A DNA stretch of 64,000 nucleotides, taken from Rhinopithecus roxellana. Lineage: Eukaryota > Chordata > Mammalia > Primates > Cercopithecidae. The stretch spans positions 95,262,089-95,326,088 of the forward strand of contig NC_044551.1 of NCBI RefSeq assembly GCF_007565055.1, read 5' to 3'. Made by a program: the position numbers and the translations under genes. Positions 35,806 through 48,971 of the stretch are shown in pieces; position 1 is the first letter of the stretch, and each line of letters begins with the position of its first letter. The notes beneath the pieces were generated by a model that had not been told where the DNA came from, searched no databases, and saw only the letters and a program-made list of their open reading frames with translations.

Positions 35806-37834
35806 CAAGAATGAAATACAATGAAATTTTTGACAAAGAATATCAGAATGTATCATCTAAATAAACTATTATAAAAACTACATTTATGCTAACCACTTTG
35901 ATGTCAGCTGACATAATAAAATCCTTAGAGAAAACTACATCAACATATATTATTAAAGATAAATTTGCCTGTGTGAGCTATTTTTTAAAACTCCACAAAC
36001 CCTATGATTTATACATTTTAATTTAAGTTAATATTATGTCTTATCTCCAAATAAATGGGGCAGTCAATTTGAAATTTTCTGTTGTCTTTTGGTTGTTCCC
36101 AGCCCAGGAAATGTAAACAAAGTAGAAATTATTTGGCCAGTAGTAATGAGCTCACACTCTTGCCCTTATATATTCTAGGCCAGTAAATGTTCCAGAATGG
36201 TAATATGCACAACAGCATTTTGGTTATTTTATTTTCATCAAACATGTTTTTTCAAAAAAAAATCCACAATAAATAAGACAAAAGAAATGTAGCAATTATA
36301 TATTTAAAGATTCATCTAGGGATAATTTAAATTTCATGGGAATGTTACTTTGATATTCAATCTACTATTGATTAAAATCCTACTGATTAACATGTATGCA
36401 ATTAGCCATTAAATTGTACATTTTTGTCAATAGAGGCAAATGTTTCTGGCAGAAGAGAAAACCTGCAAGGTTAGGTTTTGTTGTCCTGTAGGATATTAAC
36501 CTGTAAAGGAAAGGAACATATAACGGCCTACAGAATAATAATGTTATTCTAATACTCTTTTTCTGTTGGAAATGCCTATACATATCCAGTTCCTCAAATA
36601 CTCTTTGAATCGGATTTACAGTCCTGCTGCTTCCCTCATTTACAAATAAAATAGTTTTTGACACATACACATTCTCTATTTCAATGGCAGTTGTTTATAT
36701 TTTTAAGTTTTGAAAAGTATATCTTGACTCATCATTTGAATGCCTAAACAAAATTAAAAAAAAAATTTAGAAGAAAAAAAAAAAAAACTAACACTGTAGC
36801 CACAATTCAAAGAGGTAATTTGAAACCAGCTTTTTCAAAGAGAGAGTATTTAAGATTCCAAGGCAGTCATAAAATCTCAGAATGCCAACCATTAAGTTCC
36901 AAAATTTAAATGCAACAGTCCATGGCTGGCTAGTATCTAATGTAAGGCGCTGAGCACCTCTGTCATTTCTATAACCACAAAAATGTATTTTTCAGTGAAT
37001 TCTCAGTATTTGACAAATATCATTTAGCTGCCTGTGCTAGAGAGGTTTGACTTTCAAATCATAATGCCAGTATATTATAACAATAGAGAGTTCTAATACT
37101 TCTTTTCCTTTAGCAAATTTTCTGAAAGAATTTTACCCTCACAAATATATCTCATATTTCAGTCCTGGCATAGTCATGCCAGTCAGGTAATAGAGGTAGG
37201 TAACAAACCGAAGAAAGTAATAATCTGAGGTAGGTAACACGGTGGAGCTGGAGCCCGTCATCTCACCTATGAGTCACCTTTGTTATGTATATTATTCAAT
37301 CTTCCCTTCTCAGGACCAGCCCCATACTTACTCAGGATCAATCTCCAACAAAATAATTTCTTAAAAAAAAAAAAAAAAATATGACCTCATCTCAGTTCCA
37401 TACTGATTTAAATCAGCATGTTTTCAGGGTTCCTGAGCATTTCTAAGCCTTGTCTAACATGTTGAAATGAAAATGTGTTTTTCTTATTGAATGCTAATGG
37501 GACTTTGCAAGTCACCCTGGGAAGGTGATGTGGAAGGTCTAGCAATTATGAAGCAGGCAGCCACCTGCTCCATGTCCTCAGTCATTCAGCCCTTTACCTT
37601 GTTATCTCCTCACCCCAGCCTACTTTTACCTCCAAAGTGACTTTAAGCATTTAAGGCAGGGTCTATGCTTAATTACATATTCATAAAAACTCAGTTATTT
37701 CTCATATGTGATTGCTAAAAAACCCTTATAGTCCCTTCCCTGAGGCCTCCTATAATCATTCCCTAATCTCTTTTGTTATAAAATAAATCCTATATGTCAT
37801 TAAATGATTGTCAGGATAACTTTTTACATTTTTT
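35806..37834. other. Repeat-poor sequence, 2 kb
   Basis: No interspersed repeat recognised apart from short A runs (36,757-36,787 and 37,363-37,379). Open frames are at most 96 codons. I see no exon or promoter. Confidence 0.5.
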
Positions 37835-38749
37835 ACATATTTTTAATTGACATATAATAGTTTTACATATTTATGAAATACATGGTGATATTTCAATAAA
37901 TGCATACAACGTGCAATGATCAAATCAGGACAATTAGCATATCCAATGCCTCAAAACTTCATTTTTTTGTATTGGGAACATTCAAACTCCTCTCTTCTTG
38001 CTATTTGAAAATACACAACAAATTATTTGTTAATTATAGTCACTCTTCAGTGCTATAGAACTCTAGAACTTATTCCTATTTACCTGTAATTTTGTATCCG
38101 TTAACCAGCCTCTTTCCCATCCCTGTTTCTCTATCCTTCCCTGCCTCTAGTAACCACTATTCTGTTCTCTACTTATTTGAGACTAACTTTTCTAGCTTCT
38201 GCATATGAGTGAGAACATGCAGTAATTATGTTTCTGTGTCTGACTTATTTTACTTAATATGGTGTCCTCCAGGCTCATCTGTTTTGCTGGGAATAACAGC
38301 ATGTCATTCTTTTTATGGCTGAATAATATTCTATCGGGTATACGTAAAGTATTTTCTTTATTTCTTCATCTGTTGAGAGATACTTAGGTTGCTTCCATAT
38401 CTGGCTACTGTGAATAGTGTCACAATAAACATGAAATTGCACACATCTCTATGCAAAACCATTTCCTTTTTTGGAAGGGAAAAGGGAAATACATACCCAG
38501 CTGGGAGATCGGTAGATCATATGATAGTTCTACTTTTAGCTTTTTGAGGCATCTCCACAGTGTCTTCCATAATGATTGTACCAATGTACACTTCCACCAA
38601 TAGTGTGTGTGTTCTTTTCCCTGCATCCCTGCCAGCATTTGCTACTTTTTGTCTTTTTGATAGTAGCCATGTCAACTGACATGAGATAATATGTTATTGT
38701 GGTTTTGATTTGCATTTCCCTGAATCAAATAGCCAAAAAGCATATGAAG

Positions 38750-39050
38750 GGCCGGGCGCGGTGGCTCAAGCCTGTAATCCCAGCACTTTGGGAGGCCGAG
38801 ACGGGCGGATCACGAGGTCAGGGGATCAAGACCATCCTGGCTGATACGGTGAAACCCCGTCTCTACTAAAAAATACAAAAAACTAGCCGGGCGAGGTGGC
38901 GGGCGCCTGTAGTCCCAGCTACTCGGGAGGCTGAGGCAGGAGAATGGTGTAAACCCGAGAGGCGGAGCTTGCAGTGAGCTGAGATCCGGCCACTGCACTC
39001 CAGCCTGGGCGACAGAGCAAGACTCCATCTCAAAAAAAAAAAAAAAAAAA
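38750..39050 (+). mobile_element. Young Alu, AluYR-like (Old World monkey type)
   Basis: Full-length Alu, low divergence, with a 20-A tail. Diagnostic-looking variants are GGCTCAAGCCTGTAATCC near the start, AAAAACTAGCCGGGCGAGG in the middle and GATCCGGCCACTGCACTCC near the end; this set is what I remember for cercopithecoid AluYR subfamilies. Target duplication AAAAAGCATATGAA lies at 38,735-38,748 and about 39,048-39,061. Confidence 0.92.
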
Positions 39051-39333
39051 AAGCATATGAAAAAATGCTTGTTGGCCATTTGTATGTTTTCCTTTGAGAA
39101 ATATCTCTTCAGATGCTTTGCACGTTGTTGAATTAGATTGTTTTATTGCTGTTGAATTGTTTGGGTTCTTCTACGTTCTACATATTAATCTCTTATTAGA
39201 TGAATAGTTTACATTTTCTCCCACTCTGTAAGTTGTCTCTTCACACTGTTGACTGTCTCCTTTGCTGTACAGAATCTTTTTAGATATAATCCCATTTGTC
39301 AATTTTTGCTTTTGCTGCCTGTGCTTTTGAGCT

Positions 39334-39335
39334 TT

Positions 39336-39367
<32 letters not shown>

Positions 39368-39612
39368 TTTGAGATGTAGTCTTGCACTATTGCCCAGGCT
39401 GGAATACAATGGCACTATCTCAGCTCACTGCAACCTCTGCCTCCTGAGTTCAAATGATTCTCCTGCCTCAGCCTCCCAAGTAGTTAGTATTACAGGCAGG
39501 TGCCACCACACACAGCTAACTTTTGTACTTTTAGTAGAGACAGGGTTTTACCATGTTGGCCAGGTTGATCTTGAACTCCTGATCTCATGATCCACCCACC
39601 TCAGTAATCCCA
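39334..39612 (-). mobile_element. Alu, antisense, slightly 5'-truncated
   Basis: Antisense Alu with a long interrupted T start. It has a perfect 13-bp target duplication GTGCTTTTGAGCT at 39,321-39,333 and 39,613-39,625. The body stops at CCACCTCA (about 39,603) and is followed by GTAATCCCA, which is Alu sequence in the opposite orientation, so the 5' end may carry a roughly 10-bp inversion. Confidence 0.92.
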
Positions 39613-41569
39613 GTGCTTTTGAGCTCTTAACCATAAAACTATGCCTAGATCAAGATCCTGAAGTGTTTCCTCTATGTTTGCTGGTAGTAGTTTTAGTTTC
39701 AAGTCTTACATTTAAGTCTCTCATTCATTTCGAGTTTATTTTTGTGTATGATGACAGATGGTGATCTAGTTTTATTCTTCTGCCTGTGGATAGCTAGTTT
39801 TCTGAGGATCATTCATTAAAGGGACTGTCCTTTCCCCAGTATATGTTCTTTGTGCCTTTGTCCAAATTCAGTTAGCTATAAATATATGGATTTATTTTTG
39901 GGTTCTCTATTCTCTTCCACTGGTCCTTGTGTCTCTTTTTATGCCAGTACCAACCTGTTTTAATTACTATAGCTTTGTAGTATATTTTGAAGTCAGGCTG
40001 TGCTTTGTTCTTTTTGCTCAAGGTTGTTGGGATATCTTAAGTCCATATGAGATGGGGTGAATATTGGAATTGGGGCTTTCCATGACATTCTGCTTCCCAT
40101 CTCTTTGTAATACTGCTTAATCCATGTGGCTCTATGTATATATGTTATTCAATAGTCACCATTTCATTTTATCATTAATTGGATAGGAGAGAATAGACAT
40201 GGAATATATATTTTGTTCATTTTCTACTGTTCATATATAAGTTCCTCCAATCGAAAAATAGGGACGATAAAATTGTGTAAATTTTATCTGGGATGTAAAA
40301 TTAAAAAGAACCAAATGATTTGTAAGGGAACAAAGCAATAATCAGTGGCTCTAAGGTTCTTAAACATTATACTGATAATTGCAAAACATAATCTGCCTCA
40401 TGATGCATTTTTTGCTTTATTCAACTTGATACAAGTGCCTTATTTTCCATTTTAGGAATCAATAATCCAGAAGTATGAATAAATAAACTTCAGTTAATTT
40501 AGAGTTCAAGTTGACTATTTCTGTTAATTATCATCAATAAAGAACAGTACGGTCATAGTAGCATGGGTTAAGGTGTTATAACTTCTTTAGATAATTCAAT
40601 AAAATGAAAAGTACATAAAATAATGATATCTTTACTTAGTAATTGTAAAAACTCAAATCTAGCAGTGAATGCATGATTTGTTCATTTAAAAATTCAATCT
40701 ATAATCATCTGAATTAACAGAAATGATAGCATTATAGCTGATTTGATTAATAAAAATAATTTAAGTATTATTTAAACAGCCATCTTTGTGTCTGAAATAT
40801 TCTCAGCTTTGCAGACTTACATGTGTTCTTAGCATCATTTTTAGGATTATCTTTGACATGGGTTTCTTTGGCAACATCTTTCTACAAAAGACTGCCTTTG
40901 TAGTCAATTTACTTAACAAAAATACTGTGTAATGCTGTACTACTGGTGTTATGTCTTTAGCAAGGAACAAATTCCTCCATCTACCTAATTAAAAATCAAC
41001 TTTTTTTGCTTAAAATCCTGAAAAAATAAAATGGCTTTTTCATTGGCTCTTTTCAAAGTAACACATCCCAAATGTCCCAGAAAGAAATACCAGCTATTTA
41101 AACAATTCTGTCATATTTGAAAAATGAGCCTTTGCCTTACAACCTCAAAGAAAGGGAAGGACTTCTCACCTACCATTGCCCTTTTAACATGGTGCTTTTG
41201 TATTATTCATCTTATTTCTTGTCAAGTGCTTTTTTAAATAGAGTTATTGTAATCACCAAATGACAATTATAGTTTTAAATAAGGGTGTGGAGCATTGAAA
41301 GTCTGTTGCTATACATGAATTCAACTTTTTCTGAAAAATTTATAGTGGTTATGTTTCATACAAGCAAAAGTATCCATGTGAATATTGCACATTAAATTTG
41401 GTTGAAGCATGTTACCTTAATAAGGGAAAGTCCTTTTTCCATTTACCTATTTCAAATCAAGTATGTAGTGAGAACTACGTTAATGAATAATGATCAACAA
41501 CAAACTAAAGTATTAAACTGACATTGTGCTAATGAAAAATGTCTATCAATGATGACTTTTCTAAACCCG

Positions 41570-41700
41570 TGGAAGAACAGAAGCCTTGGAAGCACGAAGA
41601 CCGATGTCCAAAGTCTTGCTCTATCACTTGTTGACTGTATGATCTTAGGCATATTATACATGAAGCAATAGTTTTCTGCCCCTTGTACCAAACTCCAAGA
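41570..41700 (+). mobile_element. MIR SINE, sense
   Basis: Matches the MIR core: 'ttgctctatcacttgttgac' followed by 'tgtatgatcttaggcata', the diverged form of the usual MIR text about leaving class and activity. Strongly aged. Confidence 0.6.
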
Positions 41701-42009
41701 GGGATTCTTTGACTAGTTGTAACCACGTACTAATTATGCAAATACTGATAACTGTAGTCTCCCAAAATTGGCTCATAATGTTCTAACCTGGTAAAATGCA
41801 GAAATTCATAGTCCAAAGTTTTTTCAAGTGAAGGCCCCAATGACCGATTCTTCTCTCTTAAAAATCATTATTTTAAAACTTCAAAAATTTGTGATAATAT
41901 CTAAAGTTATAATCCTATTTTTTCCTTCCAGACTATTCATCCTTGAGCTTCCAGTTAAAAGGTCAAAATTCTAAAAAAAACTTTTCTTTTTTCTCCACCC
42001 TCCACCAAC

Positions 42010-42265
42010 TCCCTCCACCTAGGTCCCCCTCCCTAATAGCACCCTTTGTCATTTATTCACAGTACTTATTATACTTTGAAAATATGTATGTGTATGAATA
42101 TTTGACAAATATGTGTACCCTCCTCTACAAGATTATAAGCTACTAAAGGACAAGGATTACATATTTTCTTTGGCTTCTTATCACATCTTAAATGCCTTCC
42201 AGAGGGCTGGGTGCATTATCAGAATTCAACAAATATTTGAGTGAGAAAGCAACTGAATGAATGAA
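42010..42265 (+). mobile_element. L2 LINE 3' end, sense
   Basis: The order of 'gtcatttattcacagtactt', 'ctctacaagattataagcta', 'aaggacaaggattacatatt' and the terminal 'caacaaatatttgagtgag' plus GAATGAATGAATAA fits the L2 3' end. Confidence 0.75.
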
Positions 42266-43551
42266 TAAAAGTCGATAGCCTTTAGTCAAACTTTGAGATA
42301 TGAAAGTTTGAGTAAAGGCTCAATATGCCATCCCAAAGTACGCCACATGGGCATAAAGATTATTTTAAGCTGAAAGCAATTGAGAAGTAGCATATACAAG
42401 AAAAACTCTTTCCCCTCTCCATATTTGCCTAAAAGAAAGAAATAGATTTATAAAATGCCTCTCCCCTTTCTTTACCAAGGAGGGCAAAGGTTGATCACTG
42501 AAGATGACTTTAAACTACAACCATAGTAACCTTATTGTGAAATTAACTATCCAAATATTACATGTAATTATAATACATGCACATATTAACAAAATCCTAA
42601 AATTTTCTGAATATAATACTAATGCATGGCTATGAAATCACCCAGATTTTAACATCTTACAAGTTACAAGTTAAAGAGATAGCTAAAACACAGATACTTA
42701 CCGTGGAAGAATAACACTAACTTTTCTTTATCTATAATTGTTTCAACCTAAGCAATCTATCTTTCTGGTGCAACTCCCAAAATCTGATCCATTCTCAGGT
42801 GAAAAAAAAATTTCTTTGAACTTGATACCATCTCTCACAATTGTAATTTAGGCCCCAACAAAATGCCATACCTACTCCAGAATCTGAAAACTGCACAATT
42901 GCAAAGTATGAAATTAAATTTTAAACGATTGTCTATAGCTTCACCTGTTGCTAATGTAAAATAAATAAGTCCAAAGTTGAAAAATATGCAAATCTTTTTA
43001 AAGGTTATTTCAAAGATCCTATTTACATTTGTAAATATCAAACCATGACTATACTACAGAAAATTCAAGGTTCAAAGAGAATGTGGTTCTGCTTCTAGAA
43101 CATTTTTAAAGAACAAAAAGAGGTTTACAGCGTACCCAGAAATCATAATTATTAATAAAATTTTATCCAAAACTTGAAAACCGAATGAAAATGAATTTGC
43201 AATATCATACTGCTACATGAAAGAGACCCAATCAAATATTATCTAATTCATTAGGGAATTGTACCAATTTTTGACTTACTGATTACTATAGCCCACACTA
43301 TATAAAGTTAGACTTCTCAAATAATCAGTTGTAAATGAATTTGACTGACAAAGATGCACTAATTATTTTCTGATAGAAAAGGTAACAATAAAGGGTATAA
43401 TTTTATCGTTCTGCAGGACATTACTATTCATAGGTTTGTGTCTTCCTAGCAACCTTATTCCACCATTATTTATTCTGGTAACCATATATAATCCACCAAT
43501 TTTCTTCCGAATCAGCTTTCCCATCCTGTGGGTTTCTTCATTAATAAATTC

Positions 43552-43619
43552 AATAACAATTTGACACACGCTTTTGATATGCTTGAATGCAAATCAAAAG
43601 CATATGACAAATTGTTATT
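43552..43619. repeat. 68-bp imperfect hairpin
   Basis: Arms 43,552-43,578 and 43,593-43,619 pair at 23 of 27 positions around a 14-nt loop that contains ATGCTTGAATGCAA. The size and shape resemble a microRNA precursor or the remnant of a small inverted-repeat transposon. The loop and right flank also carry a direct repeat, ATGCTTGAATG(C/T)AAAT, the first copy containing an octamer-like ATGCAAAT. Confidence 0.85.
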
Positions 43620-45690
43620 CGAATGCTTGAATGTAAATTATGGCTTTTGAAATGTATGCCTTAACACAATTACTACAAAAAATTATTTATGATTTAAGCA
43701 ATTCCACTGAGTCAAACAAATCACATTAGATCTCTGAATCTAGCTGATCACCTTCTCCCTGCACACACTCCTGCCCATTACTCTACTATGGAAGAAACAT
43801 CATAAGAATGCTAAAAATATTCCTCTCAGCTATGCATACTTTTCTGGAAACAGATTATATTCTCTTTGTAGCTAAATTGTTTCTTTCTCCTAAATTAAAG
43901 CTGTTAATAAGCAATCAGTGAGTTCTATATGAAATGAGTGCTAGAAGCATGAATAGTCCATCCAACGGACACACTATTATCAGGAGTGCAGAAGAAGGAC
44001 CATGACTGCAATGTCAGAAAATGTATAAGCCAAACAGTACTTGGAATCCTCTAAGACAAGTATTTAAGCTCTGGGGAAACAAATTTGAGATTCTGCATTG
44101 TTTTTAAAGTTATTCTGTTGTAGTGACATTTTAATGTTATGATATGCATTGGCATTGTAAACTAGTTGAGATAATTATATTAATGGTGCCATTAATGAGT
44201 AATTACAACCTACACTTAGTGAATAAGAAATAATTGATTGGAAAAGTTTACAAATTTGCATGAACATAGTTTGTTACAAAAATTAAGTTTTGTATAACAA
44301 ATTTATCTTAGTCTCGAGGTTACAAACCAACAATCTTTTATCTGCTAAAAAAGATTTTGTTATTATAAAGAAACCTCATTGTCTTGATTGGTAAACAGGC
44401 TGAGAAAGAAATTCAACTCTACGAGGATAGGATATGCAACAAGTACATATACACATTTCATTTCAATCATATGACCGATACAAAATATTAGTTAACTATT
44501 GTAGCTATCTATCAAAATAAAATGACTAACTGAAGGCTTGACTTCAGAAAGCTCCTGTGTCAGCAATCCCCCATTTCTTCAATATTATGTATTAGTAACC
44601 ATTAGTCTAGCTGGAAATGATAGAGACTCTGCTTCCAGTAATTTTTCTACCCAAATCACATTTAAAATATAGGCATACAATTTTCCAATTCTATAGCTCA
44701 CAGTTAAAAATTCTGTTCCACATAAAATAACAGACACAGGTACGTGTGTGTGTGTAGGTGTCAAAATGTTACTATCAGGAATGCAACAAGAGAGATACAA
44801 TCATGGAAATTCACATTGATTTACGAGATAAAACATCTTACAAAATTTAGCATTTCACAAAGCTACTAAACTTCCAAAATGAAAAGTCTTGTTCCATTTT
44901 ACAATAAACGGGTATTTAGCCAACAGGGCAGGAAATCATATATTTTCTATAATTTCATAAACATTTTATTTCTGTATTATCCATATATCAAATATAAATA
45001 TTACCACACTTACATATAAGTGTATTCTTTTTACTTGTCTAGATAGAATATCATTTGAAGATAACACATGTGAACATGTTCACCTCCCCTCCTTTTCTGC
45101 ACCAGAAGCTCCTGGCCTAAAATTCTTGCTCTAATTTTTTTGTCCCTTTCCTAACCCTGCCTATTTCTTTCATGTATCAGACTTCTACCAACTTCAAAGG
45201 AATGTAGATGAATCACTCAGGGAGATAGAGAAGAATGAGAATCAAGTCCAAGGGCACTGAAGAATTTACTGGAATAAGAAGTCAAACAAGGAAAGAAGTA
45301 TTAAAACTTATTTTTTTCTTAGCAAGTGTATGGAAGAGACTAAACATATGCCAGCAGGTACTGTCCAATCTTATTAAAGCAGTCTTAATTAATTTGCTAT
45401 TTGTAGGCAAATAAAGACAAAAAAGGAAGTTTACCTTTGCATGATGCCTGAGAAAATGGTTTCAAGTAGCAAATCAGTAGAATGAACAAGATTAGAAGAC
45501 ATTCAAAAGGCAAACTTCTTTCAAGCACATCAATAACATCTACCTTTTCGTATAATGTTCTTTACCAGTAAGTGCAGCATGCCAATGACCAACCTTGCTA
45601 ACCTGCTGCTTTGATGTGTAAATCATAAATCAATCACCATTATTCACTCATTAAAGCAGGACCTTAACAAGGCAATGATCTGTTTCTATG

Positions 45691-46073
45691 TGCTATGGTT
45701 TGAATGTGCCCCCTACAGTTTATGTGTTGGAAATTTCACCTTTAATACAACATGGTTGGAAAGGGGGGCCTAACAAGAGGTGATGAGCTCAGGAGGACCC
45801 TGTCCACATGAACTGATTAATGTCCTTATCACGGGAGTGGGCTCACTTTCTTGAGAGTGGGCTTGTTATAAACACGAAGGTAGCCCCTTCTCGCTTTCTC
45901 TCCTTCTCTTGCTCTTTCCACCATGGGATGATCAGCAAGAAGGCCCTTGCCAGATGTGGGCCCCTTGACCTTGAACTTCCCAGCCTCCAGAATTGTGAGA
46001 TATAAATTTATTTTATTTAAAAATTACCCAATCTGTGGTATTCTGTGATAGCAAAACAAAACAGATTAAGATA
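45691..46073 (+). mobile_element. MLT1 solo LTR (ERVL-MaLR)
   Basis: 383-bp LTR beginning TGCTATGGTTTGAATGTG and ending ACAGATTAAGATA. It has the MLT1 blocks 'cttcccagcctccagaattg' and 'gagatataaatttatttta'. It is bounded by a perfect 5-bp target duplication CTATG (45,686-45,690 and 46,074-46,078). Preservation of the duplication in so old an element is notable. Confidence 0.92.
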
Positions 46074-47019
46074 CTATGTGATCATGAGCCCTCATCTAAG
46101 TAGTATGCTGTTAAAACTTTTTGAATGATGAAGTCTAAATGCAAAATGCTTTTAATAGAAGTCCTAAGACAATATATTAAACGTTTTGTAAGAGATTTTA
46201 GAAATACATTTTTCACAATCTACTATTATAAAAACACTCAAAAATAATTAAAAATATAATAAGAAAGATAAAATCTCGATGAAACTAACCTAGTAGTTTT
46301 GGTGATTATCATATTATAAATATGTCTTTTCATATACAGGCAAATAATCTGCAATTCTAAAATAAAAAATCAAAAATGAAATTTTAATATAACCCATTTG
46401 TGATAAATCCTGAAAAGTTCTGACATGAACTTATATATAGTCATCATTGTTTGTTAATGTAAATTAACATTTAACATTTAACAACAGAAATATTAATGTT
46501 TTATTATGGTATGCTGCCCTAATCACTTCTTGACATGCTAAATAAGAAGACTACCTTTCTAAAGTAAAAAACGTACAGAATTTTGAAAAATAATTGGTCC
46601 CAGTGATTTCAGATAAGGGATGATGATGAAATGATATATGATGATCTGATATATAATTTTACATAATTTTTTAAATTTTTACTTTCCTGGGTTTTTCTAC
46701 TTGTCTTTGCTAATTTTGGAAAGTCTTTATCTAACATAAGAAAATTACAATTTTAACCCTATGAAAATGTATTGCTTCAGAATGTATTTAAATTTAGTCA
46801 TTAAAAGTATTTATGTCATTATTATACAATGAAAAAAACATGAGAAGTTTTCAGTGTTAGAAAAGTATTTTAACTATAGATCTATAAATATAAATCCTGA
46901 ATAAACTGTGGAAATCTAGTAGCAATGCAGTCATTCTTCAGATTAAAATCTAAGACTCCATAAAACACATCACTTTTTAAAAAAAACGTGGCTCAGGTTT
47001 TAAAAAATTAGAGCAGTTT
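46074..47019. other. AT-rich unassigned sequence
   Basis: About 950 bases. No recognised repeat or gene. Confidence 0.45.
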
Positions 47020-48565
47020 TTGCAATAATGGCGGCATAAAGAGTTCTGCCAATTCATCCATCAGATGATAATTATAAAACTTGAGCAGTTACATTAATAA
47101 CAGAATCTGAAGGCAATAGAAAATCATCAAAATAGTAAGAAACAAAAGACATTTTGTTTTGTTAAGAACTGTGGGTTTATATCTGTTTAGCCTAAGAGCA
47201 TTCTACGATTCACTCAGCTGTGACACTAGAAAACTACAGTCTTATCACTTCAATAGAACATTGAATATGATAATGCTTGTGGCATCAAAGCAGATGAATA
47301 AAATCTTTAAGGAATATACTCTAGAAGCAAGAAAATCTCAGAAGAGGTGAGGTTAAAAATCTTAGTACAACCCCAGCCACTCTTCCATTTCCACCTCAAC
47401 CTTCCACCCCTCATCATAATCTTCCTGGCTGAATGTTAAAACACATATTTGCACAGGAAACTCAGAGAGCATCGCAATAAGGAAGGCAAAAAGACAGGAT
47501 AGTCAACCCCTTAAAGAGACAGGCGTGTTTCTGGTTAGGTATGCAAGTTTTGTACCCACTGAGATCCCCAATCAGCACACAGCTCAGGCAACAAAGATAT
47601 GAAGAGGTTCTAGATTAAGATAAAAAGGACTGAGCTGGTAAAGCAACTGGGCCTCTGGGGAGGTCATCCAGAAGCAAGGAAATCACACAAGAGGCAAGTT
47701 TCAACATGTTAAGTATGAACTCTGACCAATTTATGGCTCACCACTGAAGCATCCAGACACAGAAGAGATCCCCCAGGGAGCAGGCTAGCAGAGCAAGACA
47801 AGGAAACTAAGAGCACTGAGCAGAGACCAACCCTTCCACAGATGGGGGAAGAGGGTGGGGAGGAAGAGCTTTTACAATGTGCATCAAAATAAGATGGCTG
47901 CCTTCTAAAAAATTAAAAACTCCTCCAAAGGGCACCACTGAATTCAATTACTGCAATGTGTTTTCTACACAGTCCAGTTTTCAATTAACAATTAGTAAAT
48001 GACTAGACATTCAAAAAATATAAAAGCATTATCCATATTTAGGAAAATACCACAAACTATGAAAACAGACTAATACTGTATCCAACTGTTAGATACAGTA
48101 AACACTTCGGGACAGACTTTATCAATATGTTAAAAGAACCAAAGGAAAATACTGTTAATGAGCAAACTAATAAGGAATCTAACAGAGAAACTGAAACTAT
48201 AAAAACAAAATGAAAAATTTTAGAGATGAAAGTACAATATCTGGCAGGAAAAAATCATAAACAGCAAATTTAAATGACAGAATAATCAGTGAACATGAAG
48301 ATAGATCAATAGAAATTAGCCAATTTAATGAACAAATAGAAAGAAGATTTTTAAAAATGAGTCAAGTTTCATAGACCTGTTGGAAACTATTGAAACATTA
48401 ATAAAACACCTAAGTGGAGTCCTATCAGGACAGTATAGAAAGAGAAGTGAAAAACACTTTTAAAGAAATAATAGTTGCTAATTTGCTAAGTGGAAAACAT
48501 TACGTTGCTAACTGATGCAAGAAGTTCCATTATCCTCATGTAAGATAAATATACATACATCCAAA

Positions 48566-48594
48566 CAGACACACACACACACACACACACACAC
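48566..48594 (+). repeat. (CA)n microsatellite
   Basis: About 14 CA units inside the old L1 ORF1. Confidence 0.95.
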
Positions 48595-48971
48595 TTAGTC
48601 ACATCATAGTCAAAGAGCTAAAAGCTAAATATAAAAAGAAAATATTGACAGTGGCAAGAGAAAAACAACTTATTATAAGAAAATAATGACATCCTAATCT
48701 GTTGTCCTCTACTTCAAAACTATTCAAAGTGCTGAATAACAACAAAAAATCAGCCAATAATTTGATATCCAGTGGAAATGAAGATTAATGAAAGTATTTT
48801 TAATATGAATAAAAATGGGAAAAAAGATATTTCTAGTAGACCCACACTATAGAAAAGAATGCTAGAAGTAGGTTTTCAGGATGAAGAAAAATGACACCAG
48901 ATGGTCACTCTGATATATAAAAAATAAAACATATCGGAAATAGGAAATAGGTGGGTACAAAATAAAGACAC

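Larger units (their letters stand above)
37835..40040 (-). mobile_element. Old antisense L1 (L1MA/L1MB age) hosting two Alus
   Basis: Pieces 37,835-38,749, 39,047-39,333 and 39,613-40,040 read in reverse complement as 3'UTR, ORF2 C-terminus and central ORF2 in order. A sense Alu and an antisense Alu interrupt it, each with its own target duplication. All frames are broken. Confidence 0.85.
40041..45690. other. Repeat-poor, AT-rich 5.6-kb stretch
   Basis: The longest part of the window almost free of interspersed repeats; only a MIR and an L2 are recognised. No open frame above 71 codons and no splice-flanked exon pattern that I can defend. It holds the 68-bp hairpin at 43,552-43,619. It could be ordinary old unique sequence or conserved non-coding DNA; sequence alone does not decide. 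Confidence 0.55.

Noticed and set aside
37363..37379. A run as the tail of a processed pseudogene
   Set aside because: The sequence before it shows no exon-like or coding similarity and there is no target duplication.
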